The position numbers and the translations under genes were made by a program. DNA of 64,000 nucleotides from Acidobacteriota bacterium (GTDB lineage: Bacteria; Acidobacteriota; Blastocatellia; RBC074), in assembly GCA_016196035.1 (NCBI GenBank), contig JACPYM010000060.1, positions 1 through 64,000 on the forward strand, given 5' to 3'. The notes beneath the pieces are model-generated. The model ran no database searches. It saw only the letters and a list, made by a program, of their open reading frames with translations, and was not told the origin of the DNA. Positions 57,147 through 64,000 of this stretch are shown here, piece by piece (position 1 is the stretch's first letter; each line of letters starts with the position of its first letter).

Positions 57147-60137
57147 TCACTTCAATTTCAACAGCCAAATGTCGGCGTCGCTGCTAACCTCGGTGAAATA
57201 GATTTGCCGGTTATTGCGTGAGATGGCTTGAGTGCCAATTTGATTAGGCTGTTTGAGGGCATGAATTTGTTGCGGTTTTTGGCCCGTGCGGTCGAATAGG
57301 TAAAGCGCATTCCCTTCCTTAAAAAGCAACCGCCGACTGTCATTTAGCCAAACGGGGTAGCTGCCTAAATCAGTGAGCCGTTCATAACGCTGCTGGGCGA
57401 CGGAATAAACGACAATGCCGCGCCGTTGCTGTTCTGGCAGGGGCGGCTGCCAGCCCGCCAGAGACTGACCATTCGGCGACCACTCCCAAGGTAAAAATCC
57501 TGGCACAGGCTGGCCCGGCAACACTTGCGGCGTTTGCGCAGCGCCTGGCCGGTCGGCGTCAATGACGTAAGAATTGACGTTGCGGATTTGATAAAGCAGC
57601 TTGCGGCTATCGGGCGACCAGACCGGTGCGATCACTTCCTTGCCCGGCTCATCAGTCATTTGCGCCAGACCGGAGCCATCGGGCCTGACTTTCCAGATTT
57701 CATATTTGCCACTACGATCCGAAATAAAAGCGATCCAGCGACCGTCCGGCGACCAGCGCGGCATGATGTCCTGGGCGGCGTCATCGGTGAGCCGTTGTAA
57801 GGGCGCGCCTGAGAGACTGGCCGTGAAAAGGTCTTGCTGCGGTTCGCCGCGAGTCAAATACACAAAACTCTTTTCATCGGGCACCAGCGAGAAGAGCGCG
57901 TAGCGTTTCAAGCCTTGCGTCAACGGTGTGGCCGCGCCGTTCACCCGGCCTTTGACCGGGTCGAAACCGATTTGCCAGAGGTTTTCGCTGCGCGTGGATT
58001 GACCGTAAACCAGCGTGCTGCCGTTGCGGGCAAAGCTGACATATTGGCAATTGTTCGACGGCAACGTTGCCGGTTCGAGCGCGCCCCACAAACGGCCCGT
58101 GCTTTCGTCAAGCGCCACGCGCCAGAGATTCATCTCACCGCCGCGATTGCTCAGAAAGTACAGGTACGCGCCATCGGGCGACCAGACCGGGTTCCAGTCA
58201 ATGAAGGCGTCATCGGTCACCGGTGTTGGTTCGCCCCCGCTGGCGGCGACCGTCCAGATGTCGCGGTGGCCGCCTTTCTGTTCGCCCCAAAAGGCGAGGC
58301 GCTGGCCGTGTGGCGACCAATTGGGTTGCACGGCGTCGTGCGCGCTAATCACGCGGCTTGCGTGGGTTGTCAGGTTGACGGCCCACAGGCGGCTGGCGCT
58401 GGGATAGGTGTTGCGACCTTCGTAATCCCAGATGTTGTCATCGGCCAGCGCCACCTCGCGTCCGTCGGGCGACCAGGCGGGGTTGAAGCCAGTGTTGCTC
58501 AGTTGCGTGACGTTGCCGCCATCGCTATTCATCACGAAAATGCCGCCGCCATTGCGATTGGAGCGAAACGCGATCTGCGTGCCGTCAGGCGAGTAAGCTG
58601 GTTGGAGTTCAACGCTCGCCGTGCCCTCGGTCAGATTGGTTGCCGTGCGCGCGTTGGCGGCTTGGCGGTAAATATCCCAATTCCCATTGTGACGGCTGGC
58701 AAAAACGACGCTTTGGCCATCGGGCGCGAGGCTGGGGTAAAGCTCTTGGCCGGGCATATCCGTCAGCTTACGCGCGTCGGCGGAGTTGAAGGCCAGCCGC
58801 GCAGCTTGAGTTGCACGGCGCGTTTGCCAAAGCCCGAAACCAAGCAGACCCAGCAATGCCAACGCCGCCGCCCAGGCTGCCTGTTTGCGCCAGCGTGAGG
58901 CGGGCCTGCCTTGCAATGATTGTTCAAACTGTTCAAGCGCGCCGCGCAACTCTGCCGCGCTCTGGTAACGCCGATCAGGCTCTTTGGCCAACGCGCGCGC
59001 CACGATGCGTGCCAGGGCCGGGTCGGGCAGGCAGGTCAAATCCGCTTCGCCGTGCAGGATGGCTTGGCTGCGCGCGGCCTCGTTGCTGCCCGTGAATGGA
59101 CGTGTGCCGGTGAGCAACTCATATAGCACGACGCCCAGGCTGAAGATGTCCGTGCGCGCATCCAGTTCTGCGCGGCGCGCCTGTTCGGGGGACAGATAAG
59201 CGAGCGTGCCCAGCAACACTGCGGGGTCTGTGAGGGATTGGAGATTGGGGATTGGAGATTGGGGATTGGAGATTGGGGATTGGAGATTGGGGATTGGGGA
59301 TTGGGGATTTGGGATTGGAGATTGGGGATTGGAGCTTGGAGGTTGGAGATTGGGGATCGGAAATTGGGGGTGAGCTTTCATCTGTAGCCCGTCATCCGCC
59401 AACTTCACTCTGTCATCTCCAATCCCCAATCTCCAAGCTCCAAGCTCCGATCCCGCAGGTTTTGCCAGGCCGAAATCGAGCACTTTGACCAAACCGTCCG
59501 GGCGAACCATCACATTCTCTGGCTTGATGTCGCGGTGGATGATGCCGGCGGTGTGCGCGGCGCCGAGGGCGTCGGCAATCTGTCCGGCGATCTTCACACT
59601 TTCGCGCCAGGGCAGGCGGCCAGCCGCCAGTTTTTGCCGCAGCGTCTGGCCCGCGATGTGTTCGGCGGCGATGAAATGCGTCCCGGCGTCTTCGCCGATT
59701 TCATAAATCGTGAGGATGTTGGGATGGTTGAGCGCCGAGATCGCGCGCGCTTCACGCGTGAAGCGTTGTACCCACGCAGCGTCCTGGCCGAATTGCGCGG
59801 GCAACAGCTTCAGCGCAATCTGGCGTTCCAGCCGGGGGTCATGCGCCAAGTAGACCTCGCCCATCCCGCCGGTACCCAGGACTGACAAGATTTCGTAATG
59901 TGCCACGCGCTGACCCGGTGCGCGTGGCGTCGTGGCCGTCAGGCCGAAGCTGTCAGCGGCGGGTGTTTCCAGAAAGCTATTGGCTGCCTGAAAGGAGGCG
60001 AGCAGCTTTTCGACTTCTTGTTGTAACTGCGGGTCAGCGGCGCAGGCCTGGCTGACAAAGGCGGCGCGCGCACTGGCCGGACGTTCGAGCGCGGCTTGGA
60101 AAAGGGTTTCAAGTTGTTGCCAGTGGTCGGTGGTCAT
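57147..60137 (-). CDS. Serine/threonine kinase with a TolB-like propeller
   Basis: The 996-residue protein has a kinase domain at residues 85-420 ([42 protein letters not shown]), a membrane helix near 440 ([19 protein letters not shown]) and an extracellular six-bladed PD40/TolB-like propeller from about 470 on. It is a membrane receptor kinase that probably senses an external or periplasmic signal. Oddly, the activation loop between DFG and SPEQ is lengthened by about 75 residues of SPIPNPQ repeats, encoded by heptad DNA repeats. Kinase activity may be altered. Pairs with the ECF gene upstream. Confidence 0.9.
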   Translation of the reverse strand: MTTDHWQQLETLFQAALERPASARAAFVSQACAADPQLQQEVEKLLASFQAANSFLETPAADSFGLTATTPRAPGQRVAHYEILSVLGTGGMGEVYLAHDPRLERQIALKLLPAQFGQDAAWVQRFTREARAISALNHPNILTIYEIGEDAGTHFIAAEHIAGQTLRQKLAAGRLPWRESVKIAGQIADALGAAHTAGIIHRDIKPENVMVRPDGLVKVLDFGLAKPAGSELGAWRLGIGDDRVKLADDGLQMKAHPQFPIPNLQPPSSNPQSPIPNPQSPIPNLQSPISNPQSPIPNLQSLTDPAVLLGTLAYLSPEQARRAELDARTDIFSLGVVLYELLTGTRPFTGSNEAARSQAILHGEADLTCLPDPALARIVARALAKEPDRRYQSAAELRGALEQFEQSLQGRPASRWRKQAAWAAALALLGLLGFGLWQTRRATQAARLAFNSADARKLTDMPGQELYPSLAPDGQSVVFASRHNGNWDIYRQAANARTATNLTEGTASVELQPAYSPDGTQIAFRSNRNGGGIFVMNSDGGNVTQLSNTGFNPAWSPDGREVALADDNIWDYEGRNTYPSASRLWAVNLTTHASRVISAHDAVQPNWSPHGQRLAFWGEQKGGHRDIWTVAASGGEPTPVTDDAFIDWNPVWSPDGAYLYFLSNRGGEMNLWRVALDESTGRLWGALEPATLPSNNCQYVSFARNGSTLVYGQSTRSENLWQIGFDPVKGRVNGAATPLTQGLKRYALFSLVPDEKSFVYLTRGEPQQDLFTASLSGAPLQRLTDDAAQDIMPRWSPDGRWIAFISDRSGKYEIWKVRPDGSGLAQMTDEPGKEVIAPVWSPDSRKLLYQIRNVNSYVIDADRPGAAQTPQVLPGQPVPGFLPWEWSPNGQSLAGWQPPLPEQQRRGIVVYSVAQQRYERLTDLGSYPVWLNDSRRLLFKEGNALYLFDRTGQKPQQIHALKQPNQIGTQAISRNNRQIYFTEVSSDADIWLLKLK
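59236..59455. repeat. Heptad repeat array in the kinase activation loop
   Basis: GATTGGG, GATTGGA and close variants recur at seven-base steps over 59236-59370 and inverted at 59414-59450. In protein it gives PNPQSPI-type heptapeptides, since 21 bases equal seven codons. Confidence 0.92.
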
Positions 60138-60143
60138 TTGTGT

Positions 60144-60196
60144 GGGATGAGGGGTGAAAAAAAAGAGGCATTTGAATTGGCTTCACCCCTCATCCC
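60144..60196. repeat. Hairpin between the kinase and the ECF gene
   Basis: GGGATGAGGGGTGAA (60144-60158) pairs with 60182-60196 over a 23-base loop. Resembles the heptad text. Confidence 0.75.
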
Positions 60197-60200
60197 TCTA

Positions 60201-60770
60201 TCATTCGCGGTTGAGCAATTGATAAAGCCACGCCTTGGCCATGTTCCAATCGCGGATAACGGTTTGCGGCGAAATGTCCAGCACCTGCGCCGTCTCCTCG
60301 ACACTCAGTCCGCCAAAGTAGCGCAATTCGACGACGCGGCTTTTGCGCTCATCCAACGCCGCCAGACTTTGCAAGGCATCATCGAGTGCGACCACTTCGG
60401 CGGCGCGTGCTTGACCGTAATTCAGCGCTTCATCCAATGAAAGTTTGACCGCGCCGCCGCCACGTTTGGCGCGCTGGTTGGCTTTGGCGTGGTCTACCAA
60501 AATGCGCCGCATCATCTGGGCCGCGACGCCGAAAAAGTGCGCGCGGTTTTGCCATTCGACCTGCGTTTGATCAATCAGTCGCAAGTACGCCTCGTGCACC
60601 AGCGCCGTCGGTTGCAGCGTATGACCGGGGTCTTCCGTCCGCAAATAGCGCGCCGCCATTTGACGCAATTCCTGATAGACCGCCGGAATCAGCCGCTCCA
60701 ACGCAGCCGCATCGCCCGTGCGCCAGGCGCGTAATTGGTCGGTGATCTGATTGGGTGCGATCAGTTCCAT
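60201..60770 (-). CDS. ECF RNA polymerase sigma factor (TIGR02999-like)
   Basis: The 189-residue protein has sigma-70 regions 2 (AARYLRTEDPGHTLQPTALVHEAYLRL; quoted as HTLQPTALVHEAYLRL) and 4 (LRYFGGLSVEETAQVLDISPQTV). It lacks an anti-sigma neighbour; the adjacent Ser/Thr kinase is the usual partner for this group, in which phosphorylation is thought to control the sigma factor. Confidence 0.92.
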   Translation of the reverse strand: MELIAPNQITDQLRAWRTGDAAALERLIPAVYQELRQMAARYLRTEDPGHTLQPTALVHEAYLRLIDQTQVEWQNRAHFFGVAAQMMRRILVDHAKANQRAKRGGGAVKLSLDEALNYGQARAAEVVALDDALQSLAALDERKSRVVELRYFGGLSVEETAQVLDISPQTVIRDWNMAKAWLYQLLNRE

Positions 60771-60961
60771 CTTGCAGGTGGCAGCGTAACGGGGGAGGAC
60801 GCAAAAAAATTCTCAGGCGTTGGGAGTTTTTACGCCCGTTTGTCGCGTTATTCAACAGCCGCAAAAAATCCGGCTTCCGGGAAGCGCAAGTGCCGGTCAC
60901 CGTTTATCGCAATTAAGTTTTGCGGGCTTTGGTTGGGTTTTGTCGGGAAGGACATTGTGAG
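60771..60961. other. Divergent spacer, ECF to Crp/Fnr gene
   Basis: No clear gene. The sequence CGCAATTAAGTTTTGCG (around 60910-60926) is an imperfect dyad. GAAGGA at about 60947 serves the Crp/Fnr gene. No consensus promoter is visible, which would fit recognition by an alternative sigma factor. Confidence 0.45.
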
Positions 60962-61681
60962 ATGGCAGGAATACATTTGAAACCGGAGCGGGCTGACGCC
61001 AATCTGCCGAATTGCTTGAGCCAATTTGCGCTCTGGCGCGATCTGGCGGCGGCGGATTTGCGCCAGGTCAGTGAGCGGTTGCATAGCAAGATATTCCCCG
61101 CCAGCACACCGCTGATGAGCGCCGAACAGCCGGGCGAGGTTGTCTACTTCATCGCCAGCGGCACGGTCAAAGTCCACGTCGAACAGCCGGATGGCCGGGA
61201 CGTGCTGATCGCGATCCTCGGCCCCGGTGAAATCGTCGGCGAACTCAGCGTGTTGGATTGCGCGTTACGCTCTGCCAGCGTGCTGACACTGGAAGCGTCC
61301 CAGTTGCTCTGGGCTGATGCCGCGACGTTCAAGCGCTGGTTGAGAACCATGCCGCCGTTGGCCCACAACCTGGCGGCAATCCTGGCGGCGCGCTTGCGCC
61401 AGGCTAACGAACAGATTCAAACGCTGGCCGCGCTCGATACCGAAGGCCGCGTCGCGCACCAACTGGTCGCCTTTGCCGAAAAGTACGGCCAGCCGCGCCC
61501 GGACAATGCGATCTACATCCCGATTCGCCTGACCCAGAGCGACATCGCCGCGCTGGTGGGCGCGACGCGCGAACACACGAATAAGATTTTGGTGTCATAC
61601 AAAGAGCGCGGCTACCTCTCGACCAACCAGCAATATCATTTCACGCTGCACAATCCGCGCGCGCTGGCGCAACGCTGTTGA
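60962..61681 (+). CDS. Crp/Fnr-family transcription regulator
   Basis: The 239-residue protein has an N-terminal cyclic-nucleotide-type beta-roll (GEVVYFIASGTVKVHVEQPDGRDVLIAILGPGEIVGELSVLD; quoted as LGPGEIVGELSVLD) and a C-terminal winged helix (RLTQSDIAALVGATREHTNKILVSYKERGY; quoted as TQSDIAALVGATREHTNK). It lacks the four N-terminal cysteines of true FNR. Binds DNA as a dimer; the effector is unknown. Lies just upstream of the protease gene and likely regulates nearby secreted proteins. Confidence 0.9.
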   Translation: MAGIHLKPERADANLPNCLSQFALWRDLAAADLRQVSERLHSKIFPASTPLMSAEQPGEVVYFIASGTVKVHVEQPDGRDVLIAILGPGEIVGELSVLDCALRSASVLTLEASQLLWADAATFKRWLRTMPPLAHNLAAILAARLRQANEQIQTLAALDTEGRVAHQLVAFAEKYGQPRPDNAIYIPIRLTQSDIAALVGATREHTNKILVSYKERGYLSTNQQYHFTLHNPRALAQRC

Positions 61682-61769
61682 AGCTTGGCAAAGGTAGGCG
61701 GCGAGCGGCCGGCTGACGAGCAGCAGAGTTCGTCCGCCGGCCTTTTCGTTTTTTGCGCCGCCGCTTGCC

Positions 61770-61814
61770 GCTGTAAGCGATCTTGCAGCCGCGCTGTAAG
61801 CACTCTCGCAGCCG
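61770..61814 (+). promoter_or_regulatory. Tandem dyads before the protease gene
   Basis: Two dyads, GCTGTAAG-CGAT-CTTGCAGC (61770-61789) and GCTGTAAG-CACT-CTCGCAGC (61793-61812), start exactly 23 bp apart. They lie about 100 bp before the protease ATG. The same pair recurs at 63548-63592. Confidence 0.75.
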
Positions 61815-61912
61815 AATTCCTGCCACCCGCTTATCGTTCCGTCAACGCACAACGAGATTGCCACGGCGGCAGTCTTCACCCGAAACAAAGACGAATGAAA
61901 AGGAGAGCGGAA

Positions 61913-62860
61913 ATGAAACAACTGAATTTGAAAGCGGCGCTAAACAACCATCACGGCCGGCGACTGAGCTTGATGCTCAGCTTGATGCTGGCGCTGACCG
62001 ACGCGGCGTATGGCCCGCGCGGCCTGAGCAATTTGACCATCCAAGCCACCGGCAGCGCGGCGGCCTGTGCCAACGTGTGCACCAACAGCCAGATGATCAT
62101 CGGCTGTGACGACCGCGTGCAGAAAGCGGCCAACGTGAACGGTGCGGCCACCTCGCCCTGGCGGCACATCGGGCGGCTGTCGAACGGTTGCACCGGCACG
62201 CTGATCGCCGACCGCTGGGTGTTGACGGCGGCGCATTGCGTGGCGAATCAGGCCGGCAACCCCATCGGCTTTTCATTGGCGCAATCCGCCAACTCCAATT
62301 GCGGGCGCCCATACGGGACGGTTTATGGCATGGCCGCTTACATCCCGACGGCGTATGCGGGGACCAATTCGCAAACCGACCGCTCGTTTGATTACGCCAT
62401 GATCAAGCTGGCCGCGCCGATTCCCGGCGCGACGCCGATGGCGTTTGATTACCTGTCGTGGAATACCGTGTCACCCCTGGGCAAATACTCGATCGGTTAT
62501 CCGAGCGTCACCAAACCCACCGGCACAGTGTGGAGCACAGGCACGAGCGAGTTCGGCCCCAGCCCCAACCGTTGGCTCGACAACGGCGCAAGCGGCTTGC
62601 TGGAATTGGACACCGACGGCGAAGGCGGCCAGAGCGGTTCGCCGGTGTACGTGATTCACAACAACGTGCGCAAAGTCATCGCCGTGCTGATCGGCAGCCC
62701 GGTCAGCGCCTGTCAGGACGGCCACATCTGGGCCTCGCGGCTCACCTCGGGCGCGGTCGAACACCTTCAAAACAAAATGGCCCCGAATGTGCTCGACTTT
62801 TTCTGGCAAGAGATTGATCTGAATTACCTGAACGCCGTGCCGCCGCCGAACTGCCAATAA
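61913..62860 (+). CDS. Secreted trypsin/V8-like serine protease
   Basis: From the ATG at 61913 (after AAGGAGA) a signal peptide is followed by an S1-fold protease. The catalytic triad appears as His in TAAHC, Asp in FDYAMIKL and Ser in GGQSGSPVY. Several cysteines suggest disulfides. The length of 315 residues fits secreted glutamyl-endopeptidase-like enzymes. Expression may depend on the tandem dyads upstream. Confidence 0.9.
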   Translation: MKQLNLKAALNNHHGRRLSLMLSLMLALTDAAYGPRGLSNLTIQATGSAAACANVCTNSQMIIGCDDRVQKAANVNGAATSPWRHIGRLSNGCTGTLIADRWVLTAAHCVANQAGNPIGFSLAQSANSNCGRPYGTVYGMAAYIPTAYAGTNSQTDRSFDYAMIKLAAPIPGATPMAFDYLSWNTVSPLGKYSIGYPSVTKPTGTVWSTGTSEFGPSPNRWLDNGASGLLELDTDGEGGQSGSPVYVIHNNVRKVIAVLIGSPVSACQDGHIWASRLTSGAVEHLQNKMAPNVLDFFWQEIDLNYLNAVPPPNCQ

Positions 62861-62893
62861 TGATCCCGCGTGGACAAGCAAGGAGAGACCGAC

Positions 62894-63397
62894 ATGAAAC
62901 CGTTCCTGATGACCAGCACGATCACGCTGTTATTGGCGCTGCTGACGCTGAGCGCCGCCGCGCAAACGAATCCGCAAGCCGGCGGCGAGACTCAAGCGCT
63001 GGCGCTCGAAGTAAAAAAACTGCGGCTGGAACTGCTGCAACAGAAACTCGAATTTCAGGATTGGAAGATTGCGCAACTCAACCGCGAATTGCGCCAGGCC
63101 CAAACCGAGCAACAACGGCTGGAAGAGGAAGAGCGCGCCATCCAGCAAGAACTGAGCGCGCTCGAACAACAACTGGCGCAGCACCCGCCCGCCGGCAATG
63201 GGCGGGTCAGCGAAGAGGAAGCCGTCAAAACCGATTTGCACCAAAACCGCTGGCCCAAGCTGCGCGCCCGTCAACAACCGGTGTTGCAAATGCTGGCCGA
63301 ATTGAGCGGCCAGTTGGAACGCGAGCAAGCGGCCCAACGCCAGTTGGCCGAACAGGCGCAACGGCTCAACGCCGAGTTGCGCCGCATTACGCAATGA
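62894..63397 (+). CDS. Secreted coiled-coil protein
   Basis: A signal peptide (FLMTSTITLLLALLTLSAAAQ) is followed by 120 residues of near-continuous heptad coiled coil (ALEVKKLRLELLQQKLEFQDWK, quoted as LELLQQKLEFQDWK). It lies 33 bp after the protease and may be co-transcribed with it. Function unknown. Confidence 0.75.
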   Translation: MKPFLMTSTITLLLALLTLSAAAQTNPQAGGETQALALEVKKLRLELLQQKLEFQDWKIAQLNRELRQAQTEQQRLEEEERAIQQELSALEQQLAQHPPAGNGRVSEEEAVKTDLHQNRWPKLRARQQPVLQMLAELSGQLEREQAAQRQLAEQAQRLNAELRRITQ

Positions 63398-63445
63398 CCG
63401 TTGCGCTAGGTAATGCCAGGTAATGACGAATACGCATCCAGCGTG

Positions 63446-63489
63446 AATGAAACACGGCGCAAGGCTTTGCTCTTGCGCCGTGTTTCATT
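63446..63489 (+). terminator. Hairpin after the coiled-coil gene
   Basis: AATGAAACACGGCGCAAG (63446-63463) pairs perfectly with 63472-63489 with an 8-base loop. Followed by TTGCGCGGG, so not a strong T run. Confidence 0.7.
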
Positions 63490-63547
63490 TGCGCGGGAAG
63501 TTTCGCGTTTGGCTTGGCGGCGCGGCGTCACGGCGCGTGCGTCAAGC

Positions 63548-63592
63548 GCTGTAAGCAATCTTGCAGCCGACTTGTAAGCAACCTCGCTGCCC
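63548..63592 (+). promoter_or_regulatory. Tandem dyads before the last gene
   Basis: GCTGTAAG-CAAT-CTTGCAGC and a weaker CTTGTAAG-CAAC-CTCGCTGC follow each other at the same 23-bp step as at 61770. They lie about 120-165 bp before the ATG at 63714. Confidence 0.7.
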
Positions 63593-63713
63593 ACGAGGCG
63601 CACTGCCGTTACCTTGTCAGCCTCGGAGAGAGAAACCAACACTTGCAGTGCCGCGCGGAAACGGGCGTGACCGGGTTCAGGCGCACTGCTTCATCGAAAA
63701 AGGAGACGCAAAA

Positions 63714-64000
63714 ATGCAATTCACCAATCGTCGCAACCAGAGGTTTTGGATTATCACCGCCTGCGCGTTTTGCACGCTGGTGTTCAGCGCCGCCACCTTC
63801 TTCCCCGCGTTGACCGGCAGCGCGGCAGGCCTGGCCGCGCCTGGCAGCGCCGCGCCTGGCAACGAGCAAACTATTTTGCAATTGCAGACGCTTGATCCAA
63901 CTACCGGTGCGCTACTTTCAACGAGCGTGACGAATCACCAGGGTTCTTTCACCGGTTACAATTTTGTGCGCCAATACGCTTACGGCAGCCAGGCCTTCCT
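63714..64000 (+). CDS. Secreted protein, N-terminal part
   Basis: An ATG at 63714 after AAAAAGGAGACG opens a frame that is still open at the window end. The start MQFTNRRNQRFWIITACAFC is basic and then hydrophobic (CTLVFSAATFFPALTG), so it is a signal peptide or anchor. The following 60 residues are Ala/Gly/Thr-rich with GSFTGYNFVRQYAYGSQAF, a beta-type pattern. The family cannot be told from this fragment. Confidence 0.7.
   Translation, partial: MQFTNRRNQRFWIITACAFCTLVFSAATFFPALTGSAAGLAAPGSAAPGNEQTILQLQTLDPTTGALLSTSVTNHQGSFTGYNFVRQYAYGSQAF

Larger units (their letters stand above)
63398..63713. other. Spacer with terminator and tandem dyads
   Basis: This 316-bp region holds the terminator at 63446-63489 and the pair of dyads at 63548-63592. 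A Shine-Dalgarno AAGGAG (around 63700) precedes the ATG at 63714. Confidence 0.7.

Noticed and set aside
59236-59455. CRISPR array
   Set aside because: The repeats have period seven and no spacers, and lie within a kinase gene.
60144-60196. Rho-independent terminator of the ECF gene
   Set aside because: The loop is 23 bases and the stem looks like heptad text; it may act as a terminator, but its shape fits the repeat family better.

Overview
The window reads as chromosomal DNA of a GC-rich, free-living bacterium, most likely an acidobacteriote of the Blastocatellia type. That placement is inference. It rests on two secreted VWFA-type proteins with the look of the acidobacterial VWFA-related family, an ECF sigma factor of the type that sits beside Ser/Thr kinases fused to TolB-like propellers, many small zinc-ribbon proteins, and dense intergenic repeats. 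There is no rRNA, tRNA, CRISPR array or complete IS element. Most genes have recognisable Shine-Dalgarno sites; GTG and TTG starts occur.

Layout. 0.15-1.1 kb: aldo/keto reductase. 1.4-7.6 kb: a five-gene heme operon, hemA, a hemC-hemD fusion, hemB, hemL and hemN, followed by a short open frame that looks like the first residues of a ferrochelatase. 7.8-12.6 kb: secreted sulfatase, a 443-bp MITE-like element with a probable 8-bp target duplication, a secreted propeller-type protein, a TPR protein and a NagB-like deaminase. 12.9-16.2 kb: M16 peptidase, then an AT-rich island with three hypothetical genes ending in a second copy of the peptidase 3' end. 16.4-24.6 kb: WalJ-like hydrolase, VWA protein, a Phd/VapC pair whose toxin has a nonsense codon, purB, purS, a second VWA protein, FmdB-like protein and a frameshifted gamma-glutamyltransferase. 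24.9-30 kb: the MoxR / DUF58 / transglutaminase trio.

30-41.5 kb: adenosine deaminase, a double zinc-ribbon protein, a secreted PEP-synthase-like protein with permuted domains plus a lipoprotein, tilS, ftsH and proS. 41.6-46.2 kb: a methyltransferase and two convergent paralogous GT39-like membrane proteins. 46.3-55.7 kb: rpiB, glyA, a DapA-like aldolase, rsmB, fmt, ssb, def and aroC. 55.9-64 kb: aspartate aminotransferase, a Ser/Thr kinase with a C-terminal propeller, its ECF sigma factor, a Crp/Fnr regulator, a secreted trypsin-like protease, a secreted coiled-coil protein and the start of another secreted protein.

How the genes work together. The heme genes cover glutamyl-tRNA to protoporphyrinogen except hemE. 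The fmt-rsmB-def-tilS-proS genes serve translation, and purB, purS, glyA and rpiB supply one-carbon and nucleotide metabolism. The right end looks like a signalling and secretion cluster: a pair of 20-bp dyads with identical 23-bp spacing lies upstream of both the protease and the last secreted protein, just downstream of a Crp/Fnr gene.

Non-coding structure is the most unusual part of the window. It includes the MITE-like element, two copies of a foldback element, A-B-A hairpin triplets, long perfect hairpins between genes, and at least eight degenerate seven-base (heptad) repeats. Several heptad tracts lie inside genes, one in the activation loop of the kinase.
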